Shown: one piece after another, positions 43,294 to 52,128 of the stretch | How positions within the stretch are numbered: the stretch's first letter is position 1 | Layout: each line of letters opens with the position of its first letter | DNA from: an uncultured bacterium | GTDB lineage: Bacteria > Verrucomicrobiota > Lentisphaeria > Victivallales > Victivallaceae | Length of the DNA stretch: 64,000 bases | Direction of reading: 5' to 3' | Assembly: GCA_900551245.1 (NCBI GenBank) | Contig: URVC01000003.1 | Span: forward strand, 62,001 to 126,000 | Notes under the pieces: generated by a model | Seen by the model: the letters and a program-made list of their open reading frames with translations, nothing else | Database searches by the model: none | What the model was told of the DNA's origin: nothing | Position numbers and translations under genes: made by a program

Positions 43294-46200
43294 TCAATTC
43301 GATTCCTTGCGGCGGTCAACCGCTTCGGCGTCTTCACGTGCCATCCGTCCGAGCGCCTGCCGGTATTCGACCGGGAACACCTTGACGAAACGGGGCCGTT
43401 CATTTTCCCAGTTGTCGAGAATTGCGGCCGCGCGGACGCTGCCGGTGCGCTCGAGGTGCTCGCGGAGCAGTGCGACCAGCTCGGCTTCGTCCTCCGAACC
43501 GGGCAGGACGCTCTCCAGGTCGACCGAGCCGACGTTGCAGCGCAGGTCGAAGTCGTTGGTCTCATCGTAGACGTAAGCGAGACCGCCGGTCATGCCCGCC
43601 GCGAAGTTGACGCCGGTGGGACCGAGCACAACCACCCGGCCGCCGGTCATGTATTCGCAACCGTGGTCGCCGACTCCTTCGGCCACCAGCGTGGCACCGC
43701 TGTTGCGGATGGCGAACCGTTCGCCGACCTGCCCGTTGATGAAGATCTTTCCGGAAGTGCCGCCGTAACCGATGACGTTGCCGGCGATGACGTTCTCATG
43801 CGCCGCGAACGCCGCAGTCGGTTCGGGACGGATCACGATGCAGCCGCCAGAAATTCCCTTGCCGACGTAGTCGTTGGCCTCGCCGGCGAGGACGAACTCC
43901 AGTCCGGGCGCGAGGAAGGCGCCGAAACTCTGCCCGGCACACCCGGTGAAATCCACCCGGATGGTGTCCGGAGGCAGCCCCTGCGCACCGCGGCGCACGA
44001 CCACCTCTCCGGAGAGCTCCGTTCCGACCGTGCGGTTGACATTCGCAATCCGGCGCGAAAGCGTGACCGGTGTGCCGTCATCGACGTGCGGCAGCAGTTC
44101 CGGCAGGAGTTCGCCGCGGTCGAAGTTCTTCAGCTCCTCATGCGGCCGGGACGCGTCGAACCGCACCGCGCTCCCCTTCGCCGGCTGGAAAATCCGGCTG
44201 AAGTCGAGGTGGCGCGCCTTGTAGAAGTCGATCGCCCGGTTCATGCGCAGCAGATCGGTGCGGCCGACCGCTTCGCTGAGCGAACGCAAGCCGAGTTTCG
44301 CCAGGAGTTCGCGCACATCCTCCGCGAGGAAGCGCAGGAAGTTCTCGATGTATTCGGGCTTGCCGCAGAAATGCTTGCGAAGTTCCGGGTCCTGAGTGGC
44401 GACCCCGACCGGGCAGCTGTTCTCGTGGCATTTGCGCATCATCACGCAGCCGAGGCAGACCAGAATCGTCGTGGCGAACCCGAACTCTTCGGCGCCGAGC
44501 AGAGCGCCGATCACCACGTCGCGGCCGGTCTTGAGCTGGCCGTCGACCTGAAGCCGCACCCGCGAACGGAGCTCGTTGAGCACCAGCGTCTGCTGCGCTT
44601 CGGCCAATCCCAGCTCCCACGGCAGTCCGGCGTGCTTGATGCTCGTGAGCGGCGAAGCACCGGTGCCGCCGTCATGGCCGCTGACCAGAACCACGTCGGC
44701 GTGCGCCTTGGCGACGCCCGCGGCGACGGTGCCGACTCCCACTTCGGAAACCAGCTTGACCGACACCCGCGCCGCCGGATTGGCGTTGCGCAAATCGTAG
44801 ATGAGCTGTGCGAGGTCTTCGATCGAGTAGATGTCGTGGTGCGGCGGCGGAGAGATCAGCGTCACATTCGGCATCGAATGGCGAATCCGCGCGACGAATT
44901 CATTGACTTTGTGTCCGGGCAGCTGGCCGCCCTCGCCGGGCTTCGCGCCCTGCGCCATCTTGATCTGAAGATCTTTCGCATGGCGCAGATAGTCGATGGT
45001 CACGCCGAAACGGCCGCTGGCGATCTGCTTGATCGCGCTGGTGCGGTCCTCGCCGTGCGGCCCCGGCTGATACCGGTCGGAATCCTCGCCGCCCTCGCCG
45101 CAGTTGCTCATCGCGCCGAGGCGGTTCATCGCAATTGCGATCGCCTCATGCGCCTCGGGGCTGAGCGAACCGAGCGACATCGCACCGGAGACGAAGTGGT
45201 GAATGATCGATTCGACACTTTCGACCTCCTCAAGCGGCACCGGCTCGGCGGGAGCGAATTCAAACAGTCCCCGCAACGTGCAGAGCCGGGTGGCCTGCTG
45301 GTCGATGAGATTGGAGTAAACTTTGAACTTCTCGCGGTTCCCGGTCTGGACCGCCTGTCGGAATGCGGCCAGCGATTCCGGAGTCCAGAGGTGATTTTCG
45401 CCGTCGCGGCGGAAGCGGTACTGGCCGCCGTCCGGCAGCAGTCCGGCGCCGCGCCCGTTGGCGGGAGCGAGCGCTTCCACGCGCCGCCGGTCCGCCTCCG
45501 CGGCGATCTCCTCCAGCCCGATGCCGCCGATCCGGCTGGCAGTGCCGGGGAAGTAGCGGTCAATCAGGTCGGAGTTGAGGCCGACCGCTTCGAACACCTG
45601 GCCGGAACGGTAACTGCGCAGCGTGGAGATGCCCATCTTGGACATCACCTTGAGCAGTCCCTTGTCGACCGCATTGATGTAGTTCCCCGCCGCGGTCACC
45701 GGGTCGGGGGCAATCGCTCCGGAGCGGGCGAGCTGCGTGACCGTCTCCAGCGCAAGATAGGGATTGATCGCCGTCGCTCCAAAACCGAGCAGCAGCGCAA
45801 AGTGCATGATTTCGCGCACCTCGCCCGACTGGACGATGATGCCCGCCTCCGGCCGCAGTCCGGCCGCCACCAGCGCGCGGTTGACCGCCGCAGTCGCCAG
45901 AAGCGACGGAATCGGCGTGGTGTTCTCCGACGGATTGCGGTCGGAGAGAACTAAAATCCGGTGATCGGAACGCACCGCCTCGACCGCGTCGGCGGCGAGT
46001 TTCTCCAGCGCGAGTTCGAGCGCACCGCCTCCGCCGCCGGCCGGGAACTCCAGCGGCAGAAGTTTCGACTGGAAGTCCTGCTGGCCGACCGCTTCGAGCC
46101 GGGCGAGTTCATCGTCGGTGATGACCGGACGCGGCAGTTTGATCAGCCGGGCGTTAAGCGGCGTATCGACCAGAATGTTGCCCCGGTTGCCGATGTAGGT

Positions 46201-47811
46201 GGTGAGGCTCATCACCAACTCCTCGCGGATCGGGTCGATCGGCGGGTTGGTCACCTGGGCGAAGAGCTGCTTGAAGTAGTTGAAAAGCAGTTGCGGCCGG
46301 CTGGAGAGCACCGCGAGCGCGGCGTCGTTGCCCATCGAACCGACCGGTTCATGCCCGGTCGCGGCCATCACCTGGATGATGAGCTCGACATCCTCGCGGG
46401 AGTATCCGAAACGCTTCTGCATGGCGACCAGGTCGTCGGCCACTTCCGAGGGGGTGATTTCGGTAAACAGACCGTGGACGGAGATCTTGTTCTCCTCCAC
46501 CCAGCGGCGGTAGGGCTGATGGCGCGCAGCGGCGTTCTTGATCTCGCCATCCCCGATGAGACGGTGGTGTTCGAGGTCGAGGTAGAGCATCTCGCCGGGA
46601 CGGAGCCGGCCTTTGCGGACCACTTCCGAAGCAGGAATATCCAGCACGCCGGTCTCGGAGGCGAGCACGAAGAGCCCGTCGCGGCAGAGCGTGTAACGCG
46701 CCGGACGCAGACCGTTCCGGTCGAGGATCGCACCGGCGTTCACGCCGTCGGAAAAGGCGACGGCAGCGGGGCCGTCCCACGGCTCCATCAGTGCCGAATG
46801 GTATTCGAAGAAGCCGCGCACGTCGCGGCCGAGGTGGTAGTTCTTGCCCCACGCCTGCGGCATCAGCATCAGCATGGCGTGCGCAAGCGGCCGCCCGGCG
46901 GCGACCAGCAGTTCGAACATGTTGTCGAGGCAGGCCGAATCGCTCTGCCCGGCCGGAATCAGCGGCAGCAGCTTCTTCATATCGTCGCCGAAGAGATCGC
47001 TGGCCAGACTGGATTCGCGGCTGCGCAGGTGGTTGAGGTTGCCCCGCAGCGTATTGATTTCGCCGTTGTGAGCGAGATAGCGGAACGGGTGCGCGAGGTT
47101 CCAGGTCGGGAACGTGTTGGTACTGTAACGCTGATGGACCAGCGCCAGCGGCGAGCGGAACAGCTCGTCACCGAGGTCCGGATAGAATTTCTCCAGCTGC
47201 GTAGCCAGCAGCAGCCCCTTGTAGACGATGCTGCGCGCGGACATGCTGCAGATGTAGCACTCCGGCAGGGACTTTTCAATCAGGCGGCGCATCACGAAAA
47301 GTTTGCGCTCAAACGCGGCGGTCGACGGGAACGCCTCCCCGCCGATGAAGAGCTGACGGATCAGCGGCGCGCTCTCACGCGCGGCGCGTCCGATCTCCTC
47401 CGGGTGAACCGGCACATCGCGCCAGGCGATCACCCGCCCGCCCTCGTCGCCGACGATCTTCTCGATCTGCGCTTCGCAACCGGCGCCGCCGAAGATCATC
47501 GCCACGCCGTAGCGCCCCGGCTCCGGAAGGGCCTCCCCCATCTCGCGCCGGAAAAATTCGTGCGGCAGTGCCAGCAGCAGTCCGGCGCCGTCGCCGGTGT
47601 CGGGGTCGCCGCCCGCCGCACCGCGGTGCATCAGCCGCTTGAGCACGGTCAACCCCATCTCCACGATGCGGTGACTCGGCTGATTGTTGAGATCCGCCAC
47701 CAGGCCCACGCCGCACGCGTCGTGCTCGTTGGCAAAGCTGTAGAGGCCGCTGTCCGCCACCGGCGGCGCAGCGAACCCGCGCTGTTGATTTTGCTGTCGA
47801 TCTTGTTCCAT
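43294..47811 (-). CDS. gltB: Glutamate synthase large subunit
   Basis: The 1505-residue GOGAT alpha subunit makes two glutamates from glutamine and 2-oxoglutarate. The N-terminal class II amidotransferase domain has its Cys in HDACGVGLV. The central FMN/Fe-S domain has PGEGGQLPGHKV, GHDGGTGASPL and the 3Fe-4S cluster region CLGCVMMRKCHENSCPVG. The GXGXG beta-helix lies at the C-terminus. Start 47811 is preceded by AAGGAG at 11 bases; the frame to 47904 would overlap the promoter. The first cysteine lies 30 residues in, suggesting a removable propeptide. It is the first gene of the leftward nitrogen operon. Confidence 0.95.
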   Translation of the reverse strand: MEQDRQQNQQRGFAAPPVADSGLYSFANEHDACGVGLVADLNNQPSHRIVEMGLTVLKRLMHRGAAGGDPDTGDGAGLLLALPHEFFRREMGEALPEPGRYGVAMIFGGAGCEAQIEKIVGDEGGRVIAWRDVPVHPEEIGRAARESAPLIRQLFIGGEAFPSTAAFERKLFVMRRLIEKSLPECYICSMSARSIVYKGLLLATQLEKFYPDLGDELFRSPLALVHQRYSTNTFPTWNLAHPFRYLAHNGEINTLRGNLNHLRSRESSLASDLFGDDMKKLLPLIPAGQSDSACLDNMFELLVAAGRPLAHAMLMLMPQAWGKNYHLGRDVRGFFEYHSALMEPWDGPAAVAFSDGVNAGAILDRNGLRPARYTLCRDGLFVLASETGVLDIPASEVVRKGRLRPGEMLYLDLEHHRLIGDGEIKNAAARHQPYRRWVEENKISVHGLFTEITPSEVADDLVAMQKRFGYSREDVELIIQVMAATGHEPVGSMGNDAALAVLSSRPQLLFNYFKQLFAQVTNPPIDPIREELVMSLTTYIGNRGNILVDTPLNARLIKLPRPVITDDELARLEAVGQQDFQSKLLPLEFPAGGGGGALELALEKLAADAVEAVRSDHRILVLSDRNPSENTTPIPSLLATAAVNRALVAAGLRPEAGIIVQSGEVREIMHFALLLGFGATAINPYLALETVTQLARSGAIAPDPVTAAGNYINAVDKGLLKVMSKMGISTLRSYRSGQVFEAVGLNSDLIDRYFPGTASRIGGIGLEEIAAEADRRRVEALAPANGRGAGLLPDGGQYRFRRDGENHLWTPESLAAFRQAVQTGNREKFKVYSNLIDQQATRLCTLRGLFEFAPAEPVPLEEVESVESIIHHFVSGAMSLGSLSPEAHEAIAIAMNRLGAMSNCGEGGEDSDRYQPGPHGEDRTSAIKQIASGRFGVTIDYLRHAKDLQIKMAQGAKPGEGGQLPGHKVNEFVARIRHSMPNVTLISPPPHHDIYSIEDLAQLIYDLRNANPAARVSVKLVSEVGVGTVAAGVAKAHADVVLVSGHDGGTGASPLTSIKHAGLPWELGLAEAQQTLVLNELRSRVRLQVDGQLKTGRDVVIGALLGAEEFGFATTILVCLGCVMMRKCHENSCPVGVATQDPELRKHFCGKPEYIENFLRFLAEDVRELLAKLGLRSLSEAVGRTDLLRMNRAIDFYKARHLDFSRIFQPAKGSAVRFDASRPHEELKNFDRGELLPELLPHVDDGTPVTLSRRIANVNRTVGTELSGEVVVRRGAQGLPPDTIRVDFTGCAGQSFGAFLAPGLEFVLAGEANDYVGKGISGGCIVIRPEPTAAFAAHENVIAGNVIGYGGTSGKIFINGQVGERFAIRNSGATLVAEGVGDHGCEYMTGGRVVVLGPTGVNFAAGMTGGLAYVYDETNDFDLRCNVGSVDLESVLPGSEDEAELVALLREHLERTGSVRAAAILDNWENERPRFVKVFPVEYRQALGRMAREDAEAVDRRKESN

Positions 47812-47863
47812 AGTTCCAGAGCTCCTTCCTGCTTTTGAACTGAACATTTGCAGAACCATGTAA

Positions 47864-47879
47864 GCAAAAAACGTGCCAA
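47864..47879 (-). promoter_or_regulatory. Sigma-54 promoter of the gltB operon
   Basis: The minus strand reads TTGGCACG-TTTT-TTGC, a perfect match to TGGCACG-N4-TTGC with GG-N10-GC spacing. The predicted transcription start is near 47852, giving a 41-base leader before the gltB start. Confidence 0.88.
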
Positions 47880-47922
47880 CTCCACTCCCGGCGGATTTCT
47901 CCATATATTACTCGCGAGCGTA

Positions 47923-47936
47923 TTACAAAATCGTAA
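47923..47936. promoter_or_regulatory. TTAC-N6-GTAA inverted repeat, enhancer-like site 1
   Basis: TTAC-AAAATC-GTAA is centred about 77 bases upstream of the predicted gltB start and about 106 upstream of the predicted glnN start, the usual distance for sigma-54 activator sites. Confidence 0.65.
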
Positions 47937-47950
47937 AATAATCCGTTCGG

Positions 47951-47968
47951 TTTTACATTTTTGTAAAA
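47951..47968. promoter_or_regulatory. TTTTAC-N6-GTAAAA inverted repeat, enhancer-like site 2
   Basis: This perfect 6+6 inverted repeat is centred exactly 30 bp (about three helical turns) from site 1, about 76 bases upstream of the predicted glnN start and about 107 upstream of the gltB start. Confidence 0.68.
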
Positions 47969-48008
47969 CAATATCCTCACAAACGAGGCGTTCTCTGCTC
48001 ATGAAAAG

Positions 48009-48025
48009 TTGGCACGACTCCTGCT
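48009..48025 (+). promoter_or_regulatory. Sigma-54 promoter of the glnN operon
   Basis: TTGGCACG-ACTC-CTGCT has GG at 48011-48012 and GC at 48023-48024, exactly ten bases apart. The predicted start is near 48036, 38 bases before the glnN start codon. Confidence 0.85.
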
Positions 48026-48073
48026 ATACATCCGGCAGCAGTCACAATGCAACCAAACCAGGAGGGTTTTATC

Positions 48074-50206
48074 ATGAGCAATCCAACTCGCGCCAATGCC
48101 ATCAATGTCGTGGCCGGACTCCACGCCCCCGTGCCGGAAGCCGCGGCCCCCGCCAACATCGACTACTACGCGGAAGATGTGTTCAACACCGATGCAATGC
48201 GTGAATACCTGCCGAAGGCGACGGCGGAGAAACTTCTCTCCACCATCAACAACGGCGCGCCGCTCGACGCCGATATCGCCGCCGACGTTGCTCACGCGAT
48301 GAAGCACTGGGCGATGGAGCGCGGCGCCACCCATTTCACTCACTGGTTCCTGCCGCTGACCGGCTCGACCGCGGAAAAACACGACTCCTTCCTGGAGATC
48401 AAGAACGGCGAACCGATCATGTCCTTCTCCGGAAAAAACCTGATCGTCAGCGAACCGGATGCGTCGAGCTTCCCGTCGGGCGGTCTGCGCAGCACCTTCG
48501 AGGCGCGCGGCTACACCGCCTGGGATCCGACCAGCCCCGCCTTCATCAAGCGTCACGGCAACGGAGCGACGCTCTGCATCCCCACCGCCTTCTGCAGCTA
48601 CACCGGCGAAGCGCTCGACAAGAAGACCCCGCTGCTCCGCTCGATGCAGGCGCTCTCCAATTCGGTCAAACGGCTGATGAAATGCTTCAACCAGCCGGAG
48701 GAGAAGGTGACGATCACCCTCGGACCGGAACAGGAGTACTTCCTCATCGACAAGAACTTCTATTTGCAACGCCCCGACCTCGTGCAGACCGGCCGCACCG
48801 TCTTCGGTGCGCCGCCGCCGAAGCACCAGCAGCTTGAGGACCACTATTTCGGCTCCATCAAGATGCGCATCCTCAACTTCATGACCGAAGTGGAACAGGA
48901 GCTCTGGAAACTCGGAATCCCGGCCAAGACCCGTCACAACGAGGTGGCGCCGGCCCAGTTCGAACTCGCGCCGATGTACGAGGAACTCAACCTCGCCTGC
49001 GACCACAACATGCTGGTCATGGAGATCCTGCGCGAAGTCGCCGACCGCAACGGCCTGGTCTGCCTGCTGCATGAAAAGCCCTTCGCCGGAATCAACGGCT
49101 CCGGCAAGCACAACAACTGGGCAATCGCCTACGGCAACCGCAACTTGCTCGATCCGGGCAGCGATCCGCACCAGAACGCGATCTTCCTGACCGTGCTGAC
49201 GGCGATCATCGAAGCGGTCGATCTCCACAGCGACCTCCTGCGTGCGGCGGTGACCGGCGCGGGCAACGACCACCGGCTCGGAGCGAACGAAGCGCCGCCG
49301 GCGATCATCTCGATGTACCTCGGCGACCAGCTTGCCGACGTGATCGACCAGCTGGAAAAGGGCGTCGCGACCTCCAGCCGCCGGGTCGGCTCCATGCGGA
49401 TCGGCGTGGATACGCTTCCGCCGCTGCCGCGTGACGCGACCGACCGGAACCGTACCAGCCCGTTCGCCTTCACCGGCAACAAGTTTGAGTTCCGTGCCCC
49501 CGGTTCAAGCCAGTCCTGCTCCGGCCCGAACACCGTGCTCAACACCATCGTCGCCGAGTCGCTCGACCGCATCAGCGATGAGCTGGAAAAACTCAAGCCC
49601 GCCGATTTCCACGCCGGACTTCAGGTGCTGCTTACCAAGATCATTCGCGAACACAAGCGGATCATCTTCAACGGCAACGGCTATACCGAAGAGTGGAAGG
49701 CCGAGGCCGCGAAGCGCGGTCTGCCGAACGCCGCCACCACGATGGAGGCGCTCCGCTGCCTGACCAATCCGGAGAACATCGCGATGTTCGAAAAGTACGG
49801 CGTCTACAACCGCCGCGAACTCGAATCCCGCTACGAGGTCTTCCTTGAGGACTACCATCGCCGGATCAAGATCGAAGGCGAGATCGCGCTGGAAATCGCC
49901 GAAAGCATGATCCGCCCGACCGTCACCGCGGAATTCAGCCGGAACGTCAGTGCCCTCGCCGCGGCGAAGGCGGCGGGCGTGACCAACGGAATCGCCGGCC
50001 TGGAAAAGAGCGTCGCCGTCCTCGGGACCGGCCTCGATCAGCTCGCCGCCGGAGCCGATGCGCTCCGCGAAGCGCTGAAGGGCTGCCACGAACAGATCAT
50101 CGCCGCGATGAACGAACTCCGCCGCACGGTCGATGCGCTGGAACCGCAGGTTTCCGATGGTTGCTGGCCGCTGCCGAAGTATCGTGAGATGCTCTTCATC
50201 TACTGA
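48074..50206 (+). CDS. glnN: Glutamine synthetase type III
   Basis: The 710-residue enzyme condenses ammonium with glutamate using ATP. Length and sequence are those of the GSIII class (not the 450-residue GSI). It has an extended N-terminus, THFTHWFLPLTG and SFLEIKNGEPIMSFSGKNL, the metal/ATP motifs GPEQEYFLID and RHNEVAPAQFELAP, and INGSGKHNNWAI. AGGAGGG lies 9 bases before ATG 48074; the frame start at 48047 is not supported. Expression is predicted from a sigma-54 promoter. It opens the rightward operon whose later genes all use glutamine. Confidence 0.95.
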   Translation: MSNPTRANAINVVAGLHAPVPEAAAPANIDYYAEDVFNTDAMREYLPKATAEKLLSTINNGAPLDADIAADVAHAMKHWAMERGATHFTHWFLPLTGSTAEKHDSFLEIKNGEPIMSFSGKNLIVSEPDASSFPSGGLRSTFEARGYTAWDPTSPAFIKRHGNGATLCIPTAFCSYTGEALDKKTPLLRSMQALSNSVKRLMKCFNQPEEKVTITLGPEQEYFLIDKNFYLQRPDLVQTGRTVFGAPPPKHQQLEDHYFGSIKMRILNFMTEVEQELWKLGIPAKTRHNEVAPAQFELAPMYEELNLACDHNMLVMEILREVADRNGLVCLLHEKPFAGINGSGKHNNWAIAYGNRNLLDPGSDPHQNAIFLTVLTAIIEAVDLHSDLLRAAVTGAGNDHRLGANEAPPAIISMYLGDQLADVIDQLEKGVATSSRRVGSMRIGVDTLPPLPRDATDRNRTSPFAFTGNKFEFRAPGSSQSCSGPNTVLNTIVAESLDRISDELEKLKPADFHAGLQVLLTKIIREHKRIIFNGNGYTEEWKAEAAKRGLPNAATTMEALRCLTNPENIAMFEKYGVYNRRELESRYEVFLEDYHRRIKIEGEIALEIAESMIRPTVTAEFSRNVSALAAAKAAGVTNGIAGLEKSVAVLGTGLDQLAAGADALREALKGCHEQIIAAMNELRRTVDALEPQVSDGCWPLPKYREMLFIY

Positions 50207-50230
50207 AACTGAAACCCAAACCCAAACCGC

Positions 50231-50283
50231 AATCCCCGCCGGAATTCCGGTGGGGATTTCCCCGGTCCGGACAGGCCGGGGAA
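50231..50283 (+). other. Tandem hairpins between glnN and the purF-like gene
   Basis: A 12-bp hairpin with AATT loop (50231-50258) is followed by a second, TTCCCCGG / CCGGGGAA (50258-50283, overlapping by one base). No T-run follows, so full termination is unlikely; RNA stabilisation or partial read-through control is possible. Confidence 0.5.
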
Positions 50284-50311
50284 TTAAGGAAGAAGAAAGA
50301 ATATTCGGACC

Positions 50312-52108
50312 ATGTCGGACCAGATTAAACATGAATGCGCTGTCACACTGCTGAGGCTCCGCCGCAGCCTCGACCACTACATCCGCAAATACGGTACGCC
50401 GTACTACGGATTTCAGAAGATGGCGCTCCTGCTGGAAAAACAGCACAACCGCGGCCAGGACGGCGCGGGACTCGGCTGTGTCGGACTGGATCCCATGCCC
50501 GGTTTCCCCTGCTATCAGCTGGAGAAATCCAATACCCGTCCCTGTCTGGCTGATCTGCTCGAAAAGATCGGCCGGGAAATCCCCCCCATGCCGGAGAAAC
50601 CCCTCACCGGCGAAGAGGCAAAACACAACCTCCCCTTCTGCGGCGAACTCTACCTCGGCCATCTCCGCTACGGCACCTTCGGCCGTTCCGGCATCAACGC
50701 ATGTCACCCCTTTGTGCGTGAAAACGCCTGCCTGAACCGGACCCTGATGCTGGCGGGGAACTTCAACCTGACCGATACCGCGGAGATTTTCCGCACCCTT
50801 CAGGCGACCGGGCACCATCCTTCCAGCCGGCAGGACGGTGCTCTCATTCTGCAGCTGATCGGCCACTGCCTCGAACTTATGCGCGACCGGAAACAGCACA
50901 ACTTCGACCTGGCCGAAGTGCTGAAGATGGCGGCCGGGCGGTTCGACGGGGCATTCACGCTCTGCGGCATCCTCGGCGACGGCGAATCCTTCGCCCTGCG
51001 CGACAGCGCCGGAATCCGTCCCGGCTACTACTATTTCGACGACGAAGTGGTGGTGGTCAGTTCGGAACGGCCGGCCATTCAGGCGGCGTTCGACTGCACC
51101 TCGGCGGAGGTGAATGAACTGCCTCCGGGCGAAGCGCTGATCATTCAGCCCGACGGCACGGTGCAGTTCCGCCCCTGTCTGCCGCCGAAACCGCTGCGCC
51201 GCTGCGTCTTCGAACGAATTTACTTCTCGCGCGGCAACGACGCCGACATCCACCACGAGCGCAAAGCGCTCGGCCGGGCGCTGGTGCCGGCGATTCTGCG
51301 CGAGGTGAACTACGACTGGGAGAACACCCTCTTCTCCTACATCCCCAACACCGCCCAGATCAGCTTTCACGGCCTGCTCGAAGCGTTGCAGGAGGAGTGC
51401 TGGCGGACCACGCCGGCCGGCACCATGCCGCGGGTCCGTTTCGGTCAGATCGCGGTCAAGGACGCCAAGTTCCGCACCTTCATCGCCGACGCCGAAGCGC
51501 GCCGCGAATTCTATATGCACATCTACGACGTCACCTACGGGCTGGTCCGGCCGGGATCGGATTCGCTGGTGGTGGTGGATGATTCGATCGTGCGCGGCAA
51601 CACCATGCGCAGCGCGATTCTGCCGATTCTCGACCGGCTGGCGCCCCGCAAGATCGTGATCGCCTCCGCCGCTCCGCCGATCCGGTATCCGGACTGCTAC
51701 GGCATCGACATGGCGAATTTGCGGGAACTGGTCGCATTCGAAGCGGTGGTCGACCTGCTGCGCGCCTCCGGCAAACTCGATCTGCTCGACCGGTGCTACC
51801 GGCAGGCCAAAGAGCTGCTGCAGAAAAAACTGGAGGATCAGACGGCCGGAATCAACTGCGTGCGGCCGCTCTACGACGCTTTCTCCGACGAAGAACTCAC
51901 CCGGGCGATTGCCGAACGGCTCAAACCGGAAGGGCTCCGGGCGGAGCTCGCGCTGGTGTTCCAGAGTTGCGAGGATCTCGCGCGCTGCTGTCCGGAGCAC
52001 CGGGGGGACTGGTATTTCACCGGTGATTATCCGACGCCGGGCGGCTTCCGGGTGGTGAACCGGGCGCTGGTCAACTACGTCGAAAACCGGGACGAACGAG
52101 CTTATTAA
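50312..52108 (+). CDS. Amidophosphoribosyltransferase-like protein (long form)
   Basis: The 598-residue class II glutamine amidotransferase is fused to a phosphoribosyltransferase domain, the layout of PurF, which makes phosphoribosylamine from glutamine and PRPP in purine synthesis. The catalytic Cys is residue 9 (KHECAV). Glutaminase motifs QHNRGQDGAGL, GHLRYGTFG and GNFNLTD are present, as is the PRPP loop VVVDDSIVRGNTMRSA near 410-430. It is about 100 residues longer than classical PurF and resembles the long paralogue I recall from Bacteroidota, so whether it is the main PurF is uncertain. It lies in the glnN operon 105 bases downstream of glnN. Confidence 0.8.
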   Translation: MSDQIKHECAVTLLRLRRSLDHYIRKYGTPYYGFQKMALLLEKQHNRGQDGAGLGCVGLDPMPGFPCYQLEKSNTRPCLADLLEKIGREIPPMPEKPLTGEEAKHNLPFCGELYLGHLRYGTFGRSGINACHPFVRENACLNRTLMLAGNFNLTDTAEIFRTLQATGHHPSSRQDGALILQLIGHCLELMRDRKQHNFDLAEVLKMAAGRFDGAFTLCGILGDGESFALRDSAGIRPGYYYFDDEVVVVSSERPAIQAAFDCTSAEVNELPPGEALIIQPDGTVQFRPCLPPKPLRRCVFERIYFSRGNDADIHHERKALGRALVPAILREVNYDWENTLFSYIPNTAQISFHGLLEALQEECWRTTPAGTMPRVRFGQIAVKDAKFRTFIADAEARREFYMHIYDVTYGLVRPGSDSLVVVDDSIVRGNTMRSAILPILDRLAPRKIVIASAAPPIRYPDCYGIDMANLRELVAFEAVVDLLRASGKLDLLDRCYRQAKELLQKKLEDQTAGINCVRPLYDAFSDEELTRAIAERLKPEGLRAELALVFQSCEDLARCCPEHRGDWYFTGDYPTPGGFRVVNRALVNYVENRDERAY

Positions 52109-52128
52109 CTGCTTATGGAGTAAACGAT

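Noticed and set aside
43456..45954. 832-codon plus-strand frame opposite gltB
   Set aside because: It is an antisense shadow of a conserved glutamate synthase, with no start signal or domain.
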